Counted from the stretch's first letter, positions 1 through 10,411 are shown. The stretch: 64,000 nucleotides of DNA from Pelagibacteraceae bacterium AG-470-G21 (GCA_003211555.1 QCSH01000005.1:22619-86618); one strand, 5' to 3'. The notes: a model not told the origin generated them from the sequence alone. A program made the numbers and translations.

Positions 1-253
1 TCCAAGTCTGACCAACCTGCTCAAAACCAATAAAATGTATCAAACCTAAACCAAAAATCCATGACAGGATCATTGCTGGTGTCATGATGTAAAAAAACAA
101 CTTTTTTTCCATAACTTTAAATATTTCTGAGGTTTTGGTCTCATGATTATTTTGAGAGTGATATACAAAAATTCTTGGTAGATATAGTAAGCCTGCCATC
201 CACGATATTACTGCAATCAAATGTAAAGATTTAAAAAATAGATAAAGATTCAT
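1..253 (-). CDS. hemJ: HemJ-like protoporphyrinogen oxidase (UPF0093), partial, runs off the window's left edge
   Basis: Manual translation of minus strand from ATG at 253: MNLYLFFKSLHLIAVISWMAGLLYLPRIFVYHSQ...; characteristic HemJ N-terminus; next to hemH/hemE. Confidence 0.85.
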   Translation of the reverse strand, partial: MNLYLFFKSLHLIAVISWMAGLLYLPRIFVYHSQNNHETKTSEIFKVMEKKLFFYIMTPAMILSWIFGLGLIHFIGFEQVGQTW

Positions 254-256
254 CTT

Positions 257-1249
257 TTAAGTATTTCTCTGAATGAGGCTCGTCAATAATTTGATATGAT
301 CTTCATTATCATTCAAACAAGGTATCATATCAAAATTCTCTCCCCCCGACTCTAAAAAACTTTCTTTGCCTTGAATAAGAATTTCTTCTAAAGTTTCAAC
401 ACAATCTGAAGAAAAACCAGGACAAATTGTTAGTATATTTTTTTTCCCTTCTTTTGGAAGTTGTTCAAGGGTCTTGTCGGTGTAAGGTTGCAACCATGCC
501 TCAGGACCAAATCTAGATTGAAAAGTTGTTTTTATGTCTATTGTATTAAATTTTTCAGTAATTAATCTAGTGGTTTTATGACAATAGCAATGATATGGGT
601 CTCCCTTATCAAAATATTTTTTTGGGATACCATGATATGATGCTATTATTAAATCTGGCTTCCAGTCTATACTTTCTAGCTTTCTATTAATGGAATTTAC
701 TAATGCATCAATATACAGATTATCAGATTCGTAGTGAGGTACTACTTTTAAAGATGGTTGCCACCTCATATTCATAAGTGTTCTGTAAACCTCGTCACAA
801 ACTGTTGCTGTTGTAGCTGCTGCATATTGTGGGTAAAGCGGCAGAATTGTTAGTTTCTCACAACCTTCATCATGCAATTTTTTGATTTTACTTTTAATAC
901 TGGGATTTCCATATCTCATTGCAAAATCAATTATTACGTTTTCATCATCAATATTTTTAGAAATTTTTTCAGCTTGTCTTTTTGTGTAATAAAGTAATGG
1001 TGACATATTCTCCTCCTTCATCCAAATTTCTTTATACGCTTTAGCTGTTTTTGATGGACGAAATGTAAGTATAAATAAATTCAAAATTACCTGCCAAATA
1101 ACTGGATTTACCTCTATTACCCTCCTATCAGATAGGAATTCTTTAAGATATTTCCTAATATCAAGCCAACCCGTTGAATCAGGGGTACCTAGATTTATAA
1201 CTAACACACCAGTTTTTCCAAAGTTGATTTTTGGATGATCTTGTTTCAT
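257..1249 (-). CDS. hemH: Ferrochelatase
   Basis: GVLVINLGTPD..., SYHGIPKKYFDKGDPY, FQSRFGPEAWLQPYTD motifs. Confidence 0.97.
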   Translation of the reverse strand: MKQDHPKINFGKTGVLVINLGTPDSTGWLDIRKYLKEFLSDRRVIEVNPVIWQVILNLFILTFRPSKTAKAYKEIWMKEENMSPLLYYTKRQAEKISKNIDDENVIIDFAMRYGNPSIKSKIKKLHDEGCEKLTILPLYPQYAAATTATVCDEVYRTLMNMRWQPSLKVVPHYESDNLYIDALVNSINRKLESIDWKPDLIIASYHGIPKKYFDKGDPYHCYCHKTTRLITEKFNTIDIKTTFQSRFGPEAWLQPYTDKTLEQLPKEGKKNILTICPGFSSDCVETLEEILIQGKESFLESGGENFDMIPCLNDNEDHIKLLTSLIQRNT

Positions 1250-2247
1250 TTAAACTCTCTAACAACTTTTACTAATTCTTCAACCATATCGATCTCTGTT
1301 GTTGGCAATATTCCATGACCTAAATTAAATATGTAAGGGTGACTATTAAATATTTTTAAATATTCGCTCACTTTTTGTCTCAAATTTTTTTTGTCGCTTA
1401 ATAATATATCAGGATCAAGACCGCCTTGAACTGGAATACTTATTTCATCAATTATTGACCTTGGATCAACATTGTAATCTATGCTAATAACATCTGGATT
1501 AACGATATTACAAAATTTAGGGTAATCTTTAATATTACGAGGAAAGCATATTACTGGAACACCAAGTTGTTTAGTATAGTTAACAAGTGATTTTGTTGGA
1601 TTGTATAAAAATTTATCGAATTTATCATTGATTAATCCTGCCCAACTATCAAAAATTTGTATTATACTTGCCCCAGATTCAACCTGATTTTTAATATGAA
1701 GTTTTATAAATTGATCTAAAACATCTAGCAACTTATCAATCAATTCTTCATTTTCAAAAAAATTCTCTTTTAAACCATTCTTCGGTGATACTTTGTTAAT
1801 CATATACACCATTAAAGTCCATGGGGCGCCAACAAAACCAATTAAATCTTTACCAATTAAATTAGAGTCGTTCTTTAAATTTTCTAATAATTTATATACT
1901 GGCGCAAGATTGTCTGTAAACTCTTTTTCACTTATCTTGTCTAGGTTTATATTATTTAGATCACCAAGTTGCGGGCCAAAATTTTTTTTAAATTCAACAA
2001 ATTGACCAATACCATATGGAACCATAAGTATATCTGAGAAAATTACAGCAGCGTCGAATCCAAACCTTTTTATTGGTTGCAGTGTTATCTCTTTGGATAA
2101 CTCAGGGTTTAAACATAATTTAATAAAATCAGTATTTTTTTTTCTTATTTCCCTAAATTCAGGCAAATATCTTCCTGCCTGTCTCATTAACCATACAGGC
2201 TTAACTTTAGTATTTTTATTTAACAAACATTCTTTAATAGGAGTCAT
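1246..2247 (-). CDS. hemE: Uroporphyrinogen decarboxylase
   Basis: PVWLMRQAGRYLPEFR and GFVGAPWTLMVYM motifs. Confidence 0.97.
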   Translation of the reverse strand: MTPIKECLLNKNTKVKPVWLMRQAGRYLPEFREIRKKNTDFIKLCLNPELSKEITLQPIKRFGFDAAVIFSDILMVPYGIGQFVEFKKNFGPQLGDLNNINLDKISEKEFTDNLAPVYKLLENLKNDSNLIGKDLIGFVGAPWTLMVYMINKVSPKNGLKENFFENEELIDKLLDVLDQFIKLHIKNQVESGASIIQIFDSWAGLINDKFDKFLYNPTKSLVNYTKQLGVPVICFPRNIKDYPKFCNIVNPDVISIDYNVDPRSIIDEISIPVQGGLDPDILLSDKKNLRQKVSEYLKIFNSHPYIFNLGHGILPTTEIDMVEELVKVVREFK

Positions 2248-2290
2248 CTATATTAAGATAATTATATTTAGTATTATTAGTAGTATGTAT

Positions 2291-2299
2291 TGTAGATAA
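2291..2299 (-). promoter_or_regulatory. Near-consensus DnaA box (TTATCTACA on minus strand)
   Basis: TGTAGATAA on plus; one mismatch to TTATCCACA. Confidence 0.4.
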
Positions 2300-2323
2300 C
2301 GTAAATTACTCAATTTAAACACT

Positions 2324-2332
2324 TTATTCACA
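2324..2332 (+). promoter_or_regulatory. DnaA box TTATTCACA
   Basis: Exact match to TTATNCACA within the candidate oriC. Confidence 0.6.
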
Positions 2333-2350
2333 AGATATTTTTAATTCTAT

Positions 2351-2365
2351 TTAAAAAACCCTTAA
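2351..2365. promoter_or_regulatory. CtrA-type motif TTAA-AAAACCC-TTAA
   Basis: Exact TTAA-N7-TTAA spacing; AT-rich background raises chance expectation. Confidence 0.4.
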
Positions 2366-2528
2366 TTTAAAACAATTATTTGATGATAAAGGCATAGCCT
2401 AAAATTGTTAATAAGATACTCACAATTATAAATATGTTAATTAAATGATAACAAAAAAGTAATTTTCACTATTTTATCAAAAAATTTATATTTCTTAGTT
2501 TTAAAATTACTTTAGAAACTATTTATAC

Positions 2529-3350
2529 ATGAAAAATACACATCAAATATACTTAATATCTGACTCAACCGGGGAGACTTTAGATAGAATTTTTATGGCC
2601 TTAAAAGCTCAGTTTAATAACTTTAATTATGAATTAAACCAATTTTCATTTACAAGAACAGAAAACCAAATTTATACTATATTAAAAGAAGCAAAAAAAA
2701 GAGAAAGCCCAATAATTCTTTACACTGTTGTTAACAGCAGCTTGGCTAAATTTTTAGCGCAAGAGGCAAATAAGATGGAAATACCATGTTTTGGTGTTTT
2801 GGGTGATTTAATATTAAATTTCTCTAAAATTCTTAACCAAAAAGCGACGCACAAACCAAGTGGGCAGCACGTACTAGATGAAGAATATTATAAAAGAATT
2901 GAAGCAATACAATTTACAATGAATCACGATGATGGAAATCAGACAGAAAATATTTTAGAATCAGATATAATCCTAATAGGCGTAAGCAGAACAAGCAAAA
3001 CACCAACATCAATATATCTAGCTAATAAAGGTTTAAAAACCTCTAACATTCCTCTCGTAAATAATATGAATATTCCTTTAGATATAATTAATTCAAAAAA
3101 ACTTTGTGTAGTTGGGTTAGTAACTGAGGCCGAGAGGTTGTTTGATATTAGAAGAAATAGATTAAATTCCTTAAAAGAAAACGAAGCTACTGATTATACT
3201 GATATCGAGAAAATAAGAGATGAGGTGGAGAGATCAAAAAAAATTTTTAAAAAGAATAAATGGCCTACTATTGATGTCACAAGGAAATCTGTAGAAGAAA
3301 CTGCTGCATCAATCATAAAAATATTCGAGATTCAAAATAAAAATGGTTGA
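2529..3350 (+). CDS. Pyruvate phosphate dikinase/PEP synthase regulatory protein (PPSR, DUF299)
   Basis: IYLISDSTGETLDRIFMALKAQF; LIGVSRTSKTPTSIYLANKG; family-typical. Confidence 0.93.
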   Translation: MKNTHQIYLISDSTGETLDRIFMALKAQFNNFNYELNQFSFTRTENQIYTILKEAKKRESPIILYTVVNSSLAKFLAQEANKMEIPCFGVLGDLILNFSKILNQKATHKPSGQHVLDEEYYKRIEAIQFTMNHDDGNQTENILESDIILIGVSRTSKTPTSIYLANKGLKTSNIPLVNNMNIPLDIINSKKLCVVGLVTEAERLFDIRRNRLNSLKENEATDYTDIEKIRDEVERSKKIFKKNKWPTIDVTRKSVEETAASIIKIFEIQNKNG

Positions 3351-3924
3351 AATAATATTAGCATCGAAAAGTAAAGTTAGAGAAGAAATTTTAATAAAAA
3401 ATAATATTCAATGCCTTATAAAGCCATCAAATGTTGATGAAGAACCCGTGAAAAATAGCTTACTTCAAGATGGTGCTACCCCGGAGTTAATATCAAAAAA
3501 TTTAGCTGAGCTTAAGGCCAATAAAATAAGTCAAACAAATATTGGTAAATTAGTATTAGGTGCAGATAGCGTGATTGACTTGAATGGATTGTTAATTTCT
3601 AAACCGGAAAACCGAGGACAGGCTTTTAAAATACTAAAAAATTTAAACGGAAAAAAACACCTATTGATAAGTTCAGTTTGTATTTCTATGAATGGCTCAA
3701 TGATATGGAATTATACTGATAAAGCTCAACTAACAATGAAAAATTTATCTGATAAAGAGCTCGAAGTATATTTAGCAAGCATCTCTGATGAAAATTTGTA
3801 TTCATATAATGTTTATCAAATAGAGGGAATGGGAAGAAAATTATTCTCTAGTATAGTAGGCGATGAAGATACAATAATGGGTTTGCCTGTAAAAAAAATT
3901 AAAGAGTATATCGAGAATTATTGA
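3343..3924 (+). CDS. maf: Maf-like nucleotide pyrophosphatase
   Basis: IILASKSKVREEIL; Maf fold; location between PPSR and aroE. Confidence 0.9.
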   Translation: MVEIILASKSKVREEILIKNNIQCLIKPSNVDEEPVKNSLLQDGATPELISKNLAELKANKISQTNIGKLVLGADSVIDLNGLLISKPENRGQAFKILKNLNGKKHLLISSVCISMNGSMIWNYTDKAQLTMKNLSDKELEVYLASISDENLYSYNVYQIEGMGRKLFSSIVGDEDTIMGLPVKKIKEYIENY

Positions 3925-4733
3925 TGAAAAAGTTTTTAGTAATAGGAAATCCCATAGAACATTCACTTTCCCCAAAACTTCAAAATTACTGGATCAAAAA
4001 AAATAACCTACAAGCAATCTATGGAAAATTAGAAGCAAATGAAAGTGATTTACCAGAATTATGTGATAGCCTTAAACAAAGAAAACTAGATGGACTAAAT
4101 GTGACCATCCCTTTTAAAAAAACTATCATACCATTTTTAGATATATTAAGTGGAAATGCTCTTAGAACACAGTCTGTAAACACCATATCTATTGAAAATG
4201 GAAAGTTAATTGGACACAACACAGATATAGATGGATTCGAATTAAGTATAAAAAAATTAAATTATGATGTTAAAAATAAAAAAGTAATTATTTTAGGTGC
4301 AGGAGGAGTAGTTCCCTCCTTAATATATGCATTAAAGAAAATGAATGTTTCTAAAATATATTTAGGCAATAGGACAAGAAAGAAAGCTGAAAATTTAAAA
4401 CTTTTTTTTGAAAACTTAGAAATTATAGATTGGGGAGATTTACCAACATTTGATATAATAATAAATGCTACTAGTTTAGGTTTAAAAGAGGATGATAAAT
4501 TTGGAATAGATTTTGCACAAAAAGGAAACAACAAATTATTTTATGACGTAATATATGAACCTTTTAAAACAGAATTTTCAGAAAACGGGGCCAAAAATGG
4601 CAATAACTTAGCAAATGGATTAAATATGTTTTTTTATCAAGCTCAAAAAGCATTTAAAATTTGGCACAATATAGAACCTGAAATTAATGATGAGGTAATT
4701 AAATTCATAAAAATGAAAGACGAGACAAAATAA
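3921..4733 (+). CDS. aroE: Shikimate dehydrogenase
   Basis: VIGNPIEHSLSPKLQN; GLNVTIPFK; GHNTDIDGF. Confidence 0.96.
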   Translation: MMKKFLVIGNPIEHSLSPKLQNYWIKKNNLQAIYGKLEANESDLPELCDSLKQRKLDGLNVTIPFKKTIIPFLDILSGNALRTQSVNTISIENGKLIGHNTDIDGFELSIKKLNYDVKNKKVIILGAGGVVPSLIYALKKMNVSKIYLGNRTRKKAENLKLFFENLEIIDWGDLPTFDIIINATSLGLKEDDKFGIDFAQKGNNKLFYDVIYEPFKTEFSENGAKNGNNLANGLNMFFYQAQKAFKIWHNIEPEINDEVIKFIKMKDETK

Positions 4734-4735
4734 TT

Positions 4736-5323
4736 ATGATTAGAGTTTGTTTGATGGGAACTATTGGTTCCGGGAAATCTTTTATTTCAAAATTATTTAA
4801 TTGCCCAGTTTTTAACGCTGATAAAGAAGTAAACAATATTTATAAGAACCACAAAGAATGTTTTATCAAATTAAAAAAAAAAATTCCAAAATTTATCAAA
4901 TCATTTCCAATCAGAAAAAGTGAGCTAAAAAATGCTATATCTGCAGACAGTAAAAATCTAAAATTAATATCTTTAATCGTGCATCCAATTGTAAGGAGTA
5001 ACTTAAGAAATTTTCTGCAGAAAAAGAAAAACTCGAAAATGATTGTTCTAGATATTCCACTTTTAGTAGAAAATAGGCTTTATGTTAAAGGAGATGTATT
5101 GATATTTATTAAAGCTTCAAGATCGAAAATTATCGATAGAATTAAGAAACGCAAAAATTATGACAAAAAAATAATAAATATGCTTAAAATAAATCAAACA
5201 GCTTTGTTAAAAAAGATGAAATTAGCTAATTATATTGTCGATAATAGTTCCTCTCCAAATATAATGAAAAGTAAAATTAAAAAATTAAGAAAAAAAATTC
5301 TAGATGAAAGAAGTAGTACTTGA
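4736..5323 (+). CDS. coaE: Dephospho-CoA kinase
   Basis: GTIGSGKS P-loop, VFNADKEV, VLDIPLLVEN. Confidence 0.93.
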   Translation: MIRVCLMGTIGSGKSFISKLFNCPVFNADKEVNNIYKNHKECFIKLKKKIPKFIKSFPIRKSELKNAISADSKNLKLISLIVHPIVRSNLRNFLQKKKNSKMIVLDIPLLVENRLYVKGDVLIFIKASRSKIIDRIKKRKNYDKKIINMLKINQTALLKKMKLANYIVDNSSSPNIMKSKIKKLRKKILDERSST

Positions 5324-5969
5324 TACAGAAACAACAGGTTTATCAGTTAAAGATGGCCATAGAATCGTTGAAATTGGATGCATAGAGTTAAATGATTTAA
5401 TACCAACAAAAAATGTTTTTCACTGTTACCTAAACCCTAAAAGAAAAGTATCTGAAAGTGCATTAAAAGTTCATGGATACACAGACAAATTTTTAAGTGA
5501 CAAAAAAGAGTTTGCTGAAGTTGCTGATGATTTTTTAGCTTTTATACATGATAAAAGAATTATAATTCATAACGCAGAGTTTGATATAAATCATTTAAAC
5601 AATGAACTATCTATGATAAATAAAAATCTTATATCCAAAGAAAACGTTGTAGATACGCTAGAACTTGCGAGAAACAAATTCCCAGGGTCTGGAATTAGTT
5701 TAGACGCACTTTGTAAAAGATTTAAGATTGATAATTCTAAAAGAAAAAAACATTCAGCCTTAATAGATTGTGACTTGTTATCTAAAGTTTATATTAATTT
5801 AATAGGTCAAAAAGAGCCAATATTTCAATTTCAAAAAGACATAATAAAAACTGATCAAACTTCAAATAGATTTACAGATTACTCAAAAAAAATAATTAAA
5901 ATTTCAAAAGAAGAATTTGAAAGTCACAAAAATTTTTTGAAAAATAATTTAAAAAAAAATTTTTTTTAA
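5304..5969 (+). CDS. dnaQ: DNA polymerase III epsilon subunit
   Basis: VLDTETTGLSVKDGHRIVEIGCIEL exonuclease motif I; IIHNAEFDINHLN; HSALIDCDLL. Confidence 0.95.
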   Translation: MKEVVLDTETTGLSVKDGHRIVEIGCIELNDLIPTKNVFHCYLNPKRKVSESALKVHGYTDKFLSDKKEFAEVADDFLAFIHDKRIIIHNAEFDINHLNNELSMINKNLISKENVVDTLELARNKFPGSGISLDALCKRFKIDNSKRKKHSALIDCDLLSKVYINLIGQKEPIFQFQKDIIKTDQTSNRFTDYSKKIIKISKEEFESHKNFLKNNLKKNFF

Positions 5970-6397
5970 TTTAATTTTTCTTTATAAAGTTTATCAAAAT
6001 CTACTTTTTTTTCTAATTTTAGATCTGGAAAACCCGCTACTTTAATTGTATTTAAGAAAACTTTTTCCAGTTCGGGATATATTTCTTTTTGAACGTCGCA
6101 AAGAATAATTTGTTCTAGTTCCTCTTTCTTTAGCTTTTTGTCTTTAATTCTTATAACTGTGGCATATAATATTTCAAAATAAGATTTCCTTTTATTCTCT
6201 GTTGGATCTTTATAATTTACTTTTGTAATCACTTCGATCATTTCATCTTTCAAAGGGTTTGTTGTTATATTAATACCAAGCGAGTACTTGGTTATATGTT
6301 CCCTGCTAAAAACGAATGTTTCAGCATTTGGGATTTCAACCGAAAGATCTTTAATATATTTTAAAATTATTTCATATTTTTTTGTCATTATCTTCAC
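5966..6397 (-). CDS. secB: SecB-like export chaperone (start may be the internal ATG at 6388)
   Basis: KYIKDLSVEIPNAETF N-terminus; divergent SecB; dnaQ-secB-fxsA context. Confidence 0.8.
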   Translation of the reverse strand: MKIMTKKYEIILKYIKDLSVEIPNAETFVFSREHITKYSLGINITTNPLKDEMIEVITKVNYKDPTENKRKSYFEILYATVIRIKDKKLKKEELEQIILCDVQKEIYPELEKVFLNTIKVAGFPDLKLEKKVDFDKLYKEKLN

Positions 6398-6797
6398 TTA
6401 TGTCCTCAAAATCTCCATCAATATAATTCGTATTTTTTTTTTTCGTCTTATCATGTTTCTTGATAAATTTTTTAAGTATAAACTTTCTTGTAAAAGGAAC
6501 GATTAATAATATTCCAATCAAATCTGTAGCAAAACCTGGTATAATTAAAAGCAAGGCTGCAAAAGCAAGCGTTGCTCCAGAAATCAATTCATAAACAGGT
6601 AATTCATTTTTTACTAACTGGCTCATACCTGTTTTAAGAGTGTTGTAGCCTTCATAACGTGCATAACCAACACCTACCACGGCTGTTACTAAAATTAATA
6701 AAACAGTATTAAAAGCACCTATTTCAGATCCAATTTTAATAAATAAGTAAATTTCAATGAGCGGAATACCTAAAATTAAAATAAGGGCTGTGTTCAT
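6372..6797 (-). CDS. fxsA: FxsA family membrane protein
   Basis: GIPLIEIYLFIKIGSEIGAFNTVLLILVTAVVG; LIIPGFATDLIGILLIVP. Confidence 0.92.
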   Translation of the reverse strand: MNTALILILGIPLIEIYLFIKIGSEIGAFNTVLLILVTAVVGVGYARYEGYNTLKTGMSQLVKNELPVYELISGATLAFAALLLIIPGFATDLIGILLIVPFTRKFILKKFIKKHDKTKKKNTNYIDGDFEDISEDNDKKI

Positions 6798-6855
6798 TTG
6801 TCTATAATTTAAATAGCAGGTTGAAATTTAACAACATAGTAAATATTATACATAT

Positions 6856-7443
6856 ATGAATTATAGCTTTGAATACATTGATATTATACTACTTGCAATG
6901 ATTGCAGGATTTATTTTTTTAAGGCTAAGGGGTATTTTAGGAAAAAAAACTGGTTTTGAAGAAGACATTAATTCGAGCTTCCCACATGAGGCACCACCCG
7001 TTCAACCAGTAGCAGATTTAAATGCCGAGACTTTTGACGATAAAGCAAAAAAAGAATTCGTAAAGGGTGCTGAAATTGCTTATGAAACAATTATAACTAA
7101 TTTTGCAAAAGGAAAATTAAAAGATATAAAATCGCTGCTTGATAAAAGTGTATATAAACAATTTGAAGATGCAATTAATGACAGAGATTCTAAGAAATTA
7201 TCATCGGAGACAACTTTCATTGGTATCAATTCAGCCGAAGTAAAAGATCATCACCAAAATAAAAATATGCTTGAAGTGACCGTTGAATTTGTAAGTGAAA
7301 TTATTTCTTGCGTTAAAGATAAAGATAATAAAATTGTTTCTGGTGATCCAGAGAAAATAAAAAAAGTTTTAGATACTTGGAAATTCTCAAAAGATAGTAG
7401 ATCAGCAAATCCAAACTGGCTTTTAATTGATACTCAGGCTTGA
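6856..7443 (+). CDS. Tim44/TimA family protein
   Basis: N-terminal TM helix plus Tim44-like domain (AKKEFVKGAEIAYETIITNFAKGKLKDIKSLL...). Confidence 0.88.
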   Translation: MNYSFEYIDIILLAMIAGFIFLRLRGILGKKTGFEEDINSSFPHEAPPVQPVADLNAETFDDKAKKEFVKGAEIAYETIITNFAKGKLKDIKSLLDKSVYKQFEDAINDRDSKKLSSETTFIGINSAEVKDHHQNKNMLEVTVEFVSEIISCVKDKDNKIVSGDPEKIKKVLDTWKFSKDSRSANPNWLLIDTQA

Positions 7444-7853
7444 TAAATAAGTTATCAGATAAAGATAAAAAAGATTGGAATAATTTTTTAAATAGTAAAG
7501 AAAAATTAGAAGTTAAGGATAAAGAAACTTATAAAAAAACTAAAATACCAGAAAAATCAATTGATCTCCATGGTCTAACTTTAGAGGAAGCTAATATAAA
7601 AATTTCAAAGTTTATAAATTATTGTTTTGAGAATAATGTAAAAAAAATAAACGTAATTACAGGCAAAGGCATGCGGTCAAAAAACTTAGATGATCCATAT
7701 AAATCATCAAATCTTAGTATTCTAAAACATTCAATACCAGAATTCATACAGAATGATACAGATCTTATGAGTAAAATTATTAAAATTGATTTTGATGCAG
7801 TCAATAGTCAGTCGAGTGGAAATTTTGATATTTTTTTAAAAACTATAAAATAA
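7440..7853 (+). CDS. Smr/MutS2 domain protein
   Basis: [12 protein letters not shown] and [10 protein letters not shown] Smr motifs. Confidence 0.88.
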   Translation: MINKLSDKDKKDWNNFLNSKEKLEVKDKETYKKTKIPEKSIDLHGLTLEEANIKISKFINYCFENNVKKINVITGKGMRSKNLDDPYKSSNLSILKHSIPEFIQNDTDLMSKIIKIDFDAVNSQSSGNFDIFLKTIK

Positions 7854-9210
7854 ATTTCGAAAGATCGGTATCTTTTACTAATTCTCCAATATTATCTTTT
7901 ATATATTTGCCATCTACAGTTATTTTTTCACCGGCCTTATCTGTTGCAGTAAAGCTAATGTCGTCAAGTACTCTCTCAATTATAGTATGCAATCTTCTAG
8001 CCCCGATATTCTCAACAGTTGAATTTACTTCATTAGCAATATCAGCGATTGTATTTATTCCATCTTCTGTAAATTCTAATTCTACGTTTTCAGTCTTCAA
8101 AAGAGCTTTGTATTGTTTAATTAAGCTGTTATCTGGTTCTTTTAAAATTCTAATAAAATCCTTACTATTAAGAGCATCAAGTTCTACCCTTATAGGAAGT
8201 CTACCCTGTAACTCAGGTAACAAATCAGATGGCTTCGCTAATTGAAAAGCACCTGATGCAATAAATAGAATATGATCTGTTTTTACGGGACCATACTTTG
8301 TGCTTACAGTTGTCCCCTCAATCAATGGTAATAAATCTCTTTGGACACCTTCTCTAGAAACATCTCCACCAACTCTATCTGTTCTTGCTGAAATTTTATC
8401 TATTTCATCTAAGAAAACAATTCCATTATTTTCCGTTGAGTCTTTTGCTGATTTAATAATTGTATCTTGTTCTATTAGTTTATCAGACTCTTCATTGATT
8501 AATATTTCATGAGACTCTTTTACAGTCATTTTCTTTTTCTTGGGTTTTTGACCCATAGATTTTCCAAGCATATCGGAAATATTAATCATACCAACATTTG
8601 CGCCCGGCATTCCTGGTATTTCGAATGAAGGCATTTGACCTGACTCGCTTACGGCAATTTCTATTTCGTTGTCGTCCATATCACCGTCTCTTAATCTTTT
8701 TCTAAAGCTTTCTCTAGTAGCTACACTTGCTTTATTTCCAACTAACGCATCTAAAACTCTATCTTCAGCTAACCTTTGAGCTTGAGCATGAACTTCTTTC
8801 CTTTTTTTAACCTTTTCCATTGCTATAGCAATTTCCAAAAGATCTCTTACGATTTGCTCAACATCTCGTCCCACATAACCTACTTCTGTAAATCTTGTTG
8901 CTTCAACTTTCACAAAGGGTGCTTCTGCTAATTTTGATAATCTTCTTGATATTTCAGTTTTACCCACTCCGGTTGGTCCAATCATTAAAATATTTTTCGG
9001 AAGGACTTCATCTTTCATGTCATCATCTAACGCTTGTCTCCTCCATCTATTTCTCAAAGCAATTGCAACTGCTCTTTTCGCTTTATTTTGTCCAACCACA
9101 AATCTATCTAATTCAGAAACGATTTCTCTTGGTGATAAAGAGTTAGTGATTGTCGTTTTTTCTTTTGCAACTTTACCTTTAGGAAATGACGCAACGTTTG
9201 ATTTTTCCAT
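7843..9210 (-). CDS. hslU: HslU ATPase subunit of the HslUV protease
   Basis: [44 protein letters not shown]; downstream of hslV. Confidence 0.98.
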   Translation of the reverse strand: MEKSNVASFPKGKVAKEKTTITNSLSPREIVSELDRFVVGQNKAKRAVAIALRNRWRRQALDDDMKDEVLPKNILMIGPTGVGKTEISRRLSKLAEAPFVKVEATRFTEVGYVGRDVEQIVRDLLEIAIAMEKVKKRKEVHAQAQRLAEDRVLDALVGNKASVATRESFRKRLRDGDMDDNEIEIAVSESGQMPSFEIPGMPGANVGMINISDMLGKSMGQKPKKKKMTVKESHEILINEESDKLIEQDTIIKSAKDSTENNGIVFLDEIDKISARTDRVGGDVSREGVQRDLLPLIEGTTVSTKYGPVKTDHILFIASGAFQLAKPSDLLPELQGRLPIRVELDALNSKDFIRILKEPDNSLIKQYKALLKTENVELEFTEDGINTIADIANEVNSTVENIGARRLHTIIERVLDDISFTATDKAGEKITVDGKYIKDNIGELVKDTDLSKFIL

Positions 9211-9725
9211 TATATTTTTTCCATACTAAGATTATCATTTGTAAACACACAAATATCTGATGCGACTTTAATTGCTTTTTTTGCTATATCTTCGGCGGAC
9301 AATTCAGTATCCATCAATACTTTTGCTGCAGCTAAAGCATAGTTTCCACCTGATCCAATTCCTATTACATCTCCCTCAGGCTCTAATACATCACCTGTTC
9401 CTGAAATTATGAAACTTTTTTCTTTATCCCCTATAGCCATCAATGCTTCTAGTCTTCTTAAATATTTGTCTGTTCGCCAATCTTTTGCTAATTCTACAGC
9501 AGCTCTCGTTAAGTTACCCGCATGTTTTTCTAGTTTAGACTCTAATCTTTCAAATAAAGTCAGCGCGTCAGCTGTAGATCCTGCAAATCCTGCGATCACA
9601 TTTCTTTTCTCAATTTTACGGACTTTGTTTGCTGTTTTTTTTATTACGGTATTACCCATACTAACTTGTCCATCACTAGCCACAACTACGTCATTATTTT
9701 TTCTTACAAGTACAATTGTTGTCAT
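9210..9725 (-). CDS. hslV: HslV protease subunit
   Basis: [10 protein letters not shown]...[10 protein letters not shown]-terminal Thr nucleophile. Confidence 0.98.
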   Translation of the reverse strand: MTTIVLVRKNNDVVVASDGQVSMGNTVIKKTANKVRKIEKRNVIAGFAGSTADALTLFERLESKLEKHAGNLTRAAVELAKDWRTDKYLRRLEALMAIGDKEKSFIISGTGDVLEPEGDVIGIGSGGNYALAAAKVLMDTELSAEDIAKKAIKVASDICVFTNDNLSMEKI

Positions 9726-9815
9726 GGTTTATAAATGGATACGAATTTTGATAGTTCAAGCCCAGGTTTAGTATTATTGATATAATCAAAAATACATATA
9801 TACCTAATTTTAAAT

Positions 9816-10406
9816 ATGAAAAGAAAAGCAAAAATAGCAAGAAAAACAAAAGAAACCAACATTAGTGTTGATCTTAACATTGATGGCAAAGGAAAATACA
9901 AAGTTGACACAGGGATAGGTTTCCTAGATCACATGCTTGAGCAATTGTCTAAACACTCGTCAATGGATTTAACTGTTAAGGCGAAAGGTGACACACATAT
10001 TGATCTTCATCACACAACAGAGGATACAGGGATTGCAATTGGAGAATGTTTAAAGAAGGCATCCAAAAAATTTGTAGGTATAAAAAGATATGCTCACATT
10101 TTATTACCTATGGATGAAACATTAACTAGAGTTGCAATTGATGTTTCTAATAGACCCTATTTGATTTGGAATGTGAAATTAAAAGTTGAAAAACTTGGTG
10201 AGATGGACACAGAATTATTTAAAGAATGGTTCCAGGCATTTTCACAAGCTGCTGGAATAACTTTACATGTTGAAAATATTTACGGTGATAATAGTCACCA
10301 CATTATAGAGTCTTGTTATAAAGGCTTAGCGAGAACTCTAAGAGCTGCATTGGAAATGGACCCCAGAAATAAAAGTACTATTCCTTCCACAAAAGGCTCA
10401 TTATAA
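9816..10406 (+). CDS. hisB: Imidazoleglycerol-phosphate dehydratase
   Basis: [31 protein letters not shown]. Confidence 0.97.
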   Translation: MKRKAKIARKTKETNISVDLNIDGKGKYKVDTGIGFLDHMLEQLSKHSSMDLTVKAKGDTHIDLHHTTEDTGIAIGECLKKASKKFVGIKRYAHILLPMDETLTRVAIDVSNRPYLIWNVKLKVEKLGEMDTELFKEWFQAFSQAAGITLHVENIYGDNSHHIIESCYKGLARTLRAALEMDPRNKSTIPSTKGSL

Positions 10407-10411
10407 GATTA

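Larger units (their letters stand above)
2248..2528. other. Candidate chromosomal replication origin (oriC) in the hemE/PPSR divergent intergenic region
   Basis: AT-rich 281-bp intergenic between divergent hemE and PPSR (RP001-like), the Cori context in Caulobacter; contains TTATTCACA, a one-mismatch DnaA box and TTAA-N7-TTAA. Confidence 0.7.

Noticed and set aside
4262-4534. Minus-strand 90-aa ORF inside aroE
   Set aside because: Antisense shadow within a conserved gene.
7907-8245. Plus-strand 112-aa ORF antisense to hslU
   Set aside because: Lies fully inside the well-supported hslU; low-complexity Ser/Leu-rich shadow translation.
9409-9771. Plus-strand 120-aa ORF antisense to hslV
   Set aside because: Mostly inside hslV on the opposite strand; no recognisable domain.
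9722-9910. Minus-strand 62-aa hydrophobic ORF across the hslV/hisB gap
   Set aside because: Overlaps hisB's conserved 5' end; no homology recognised.
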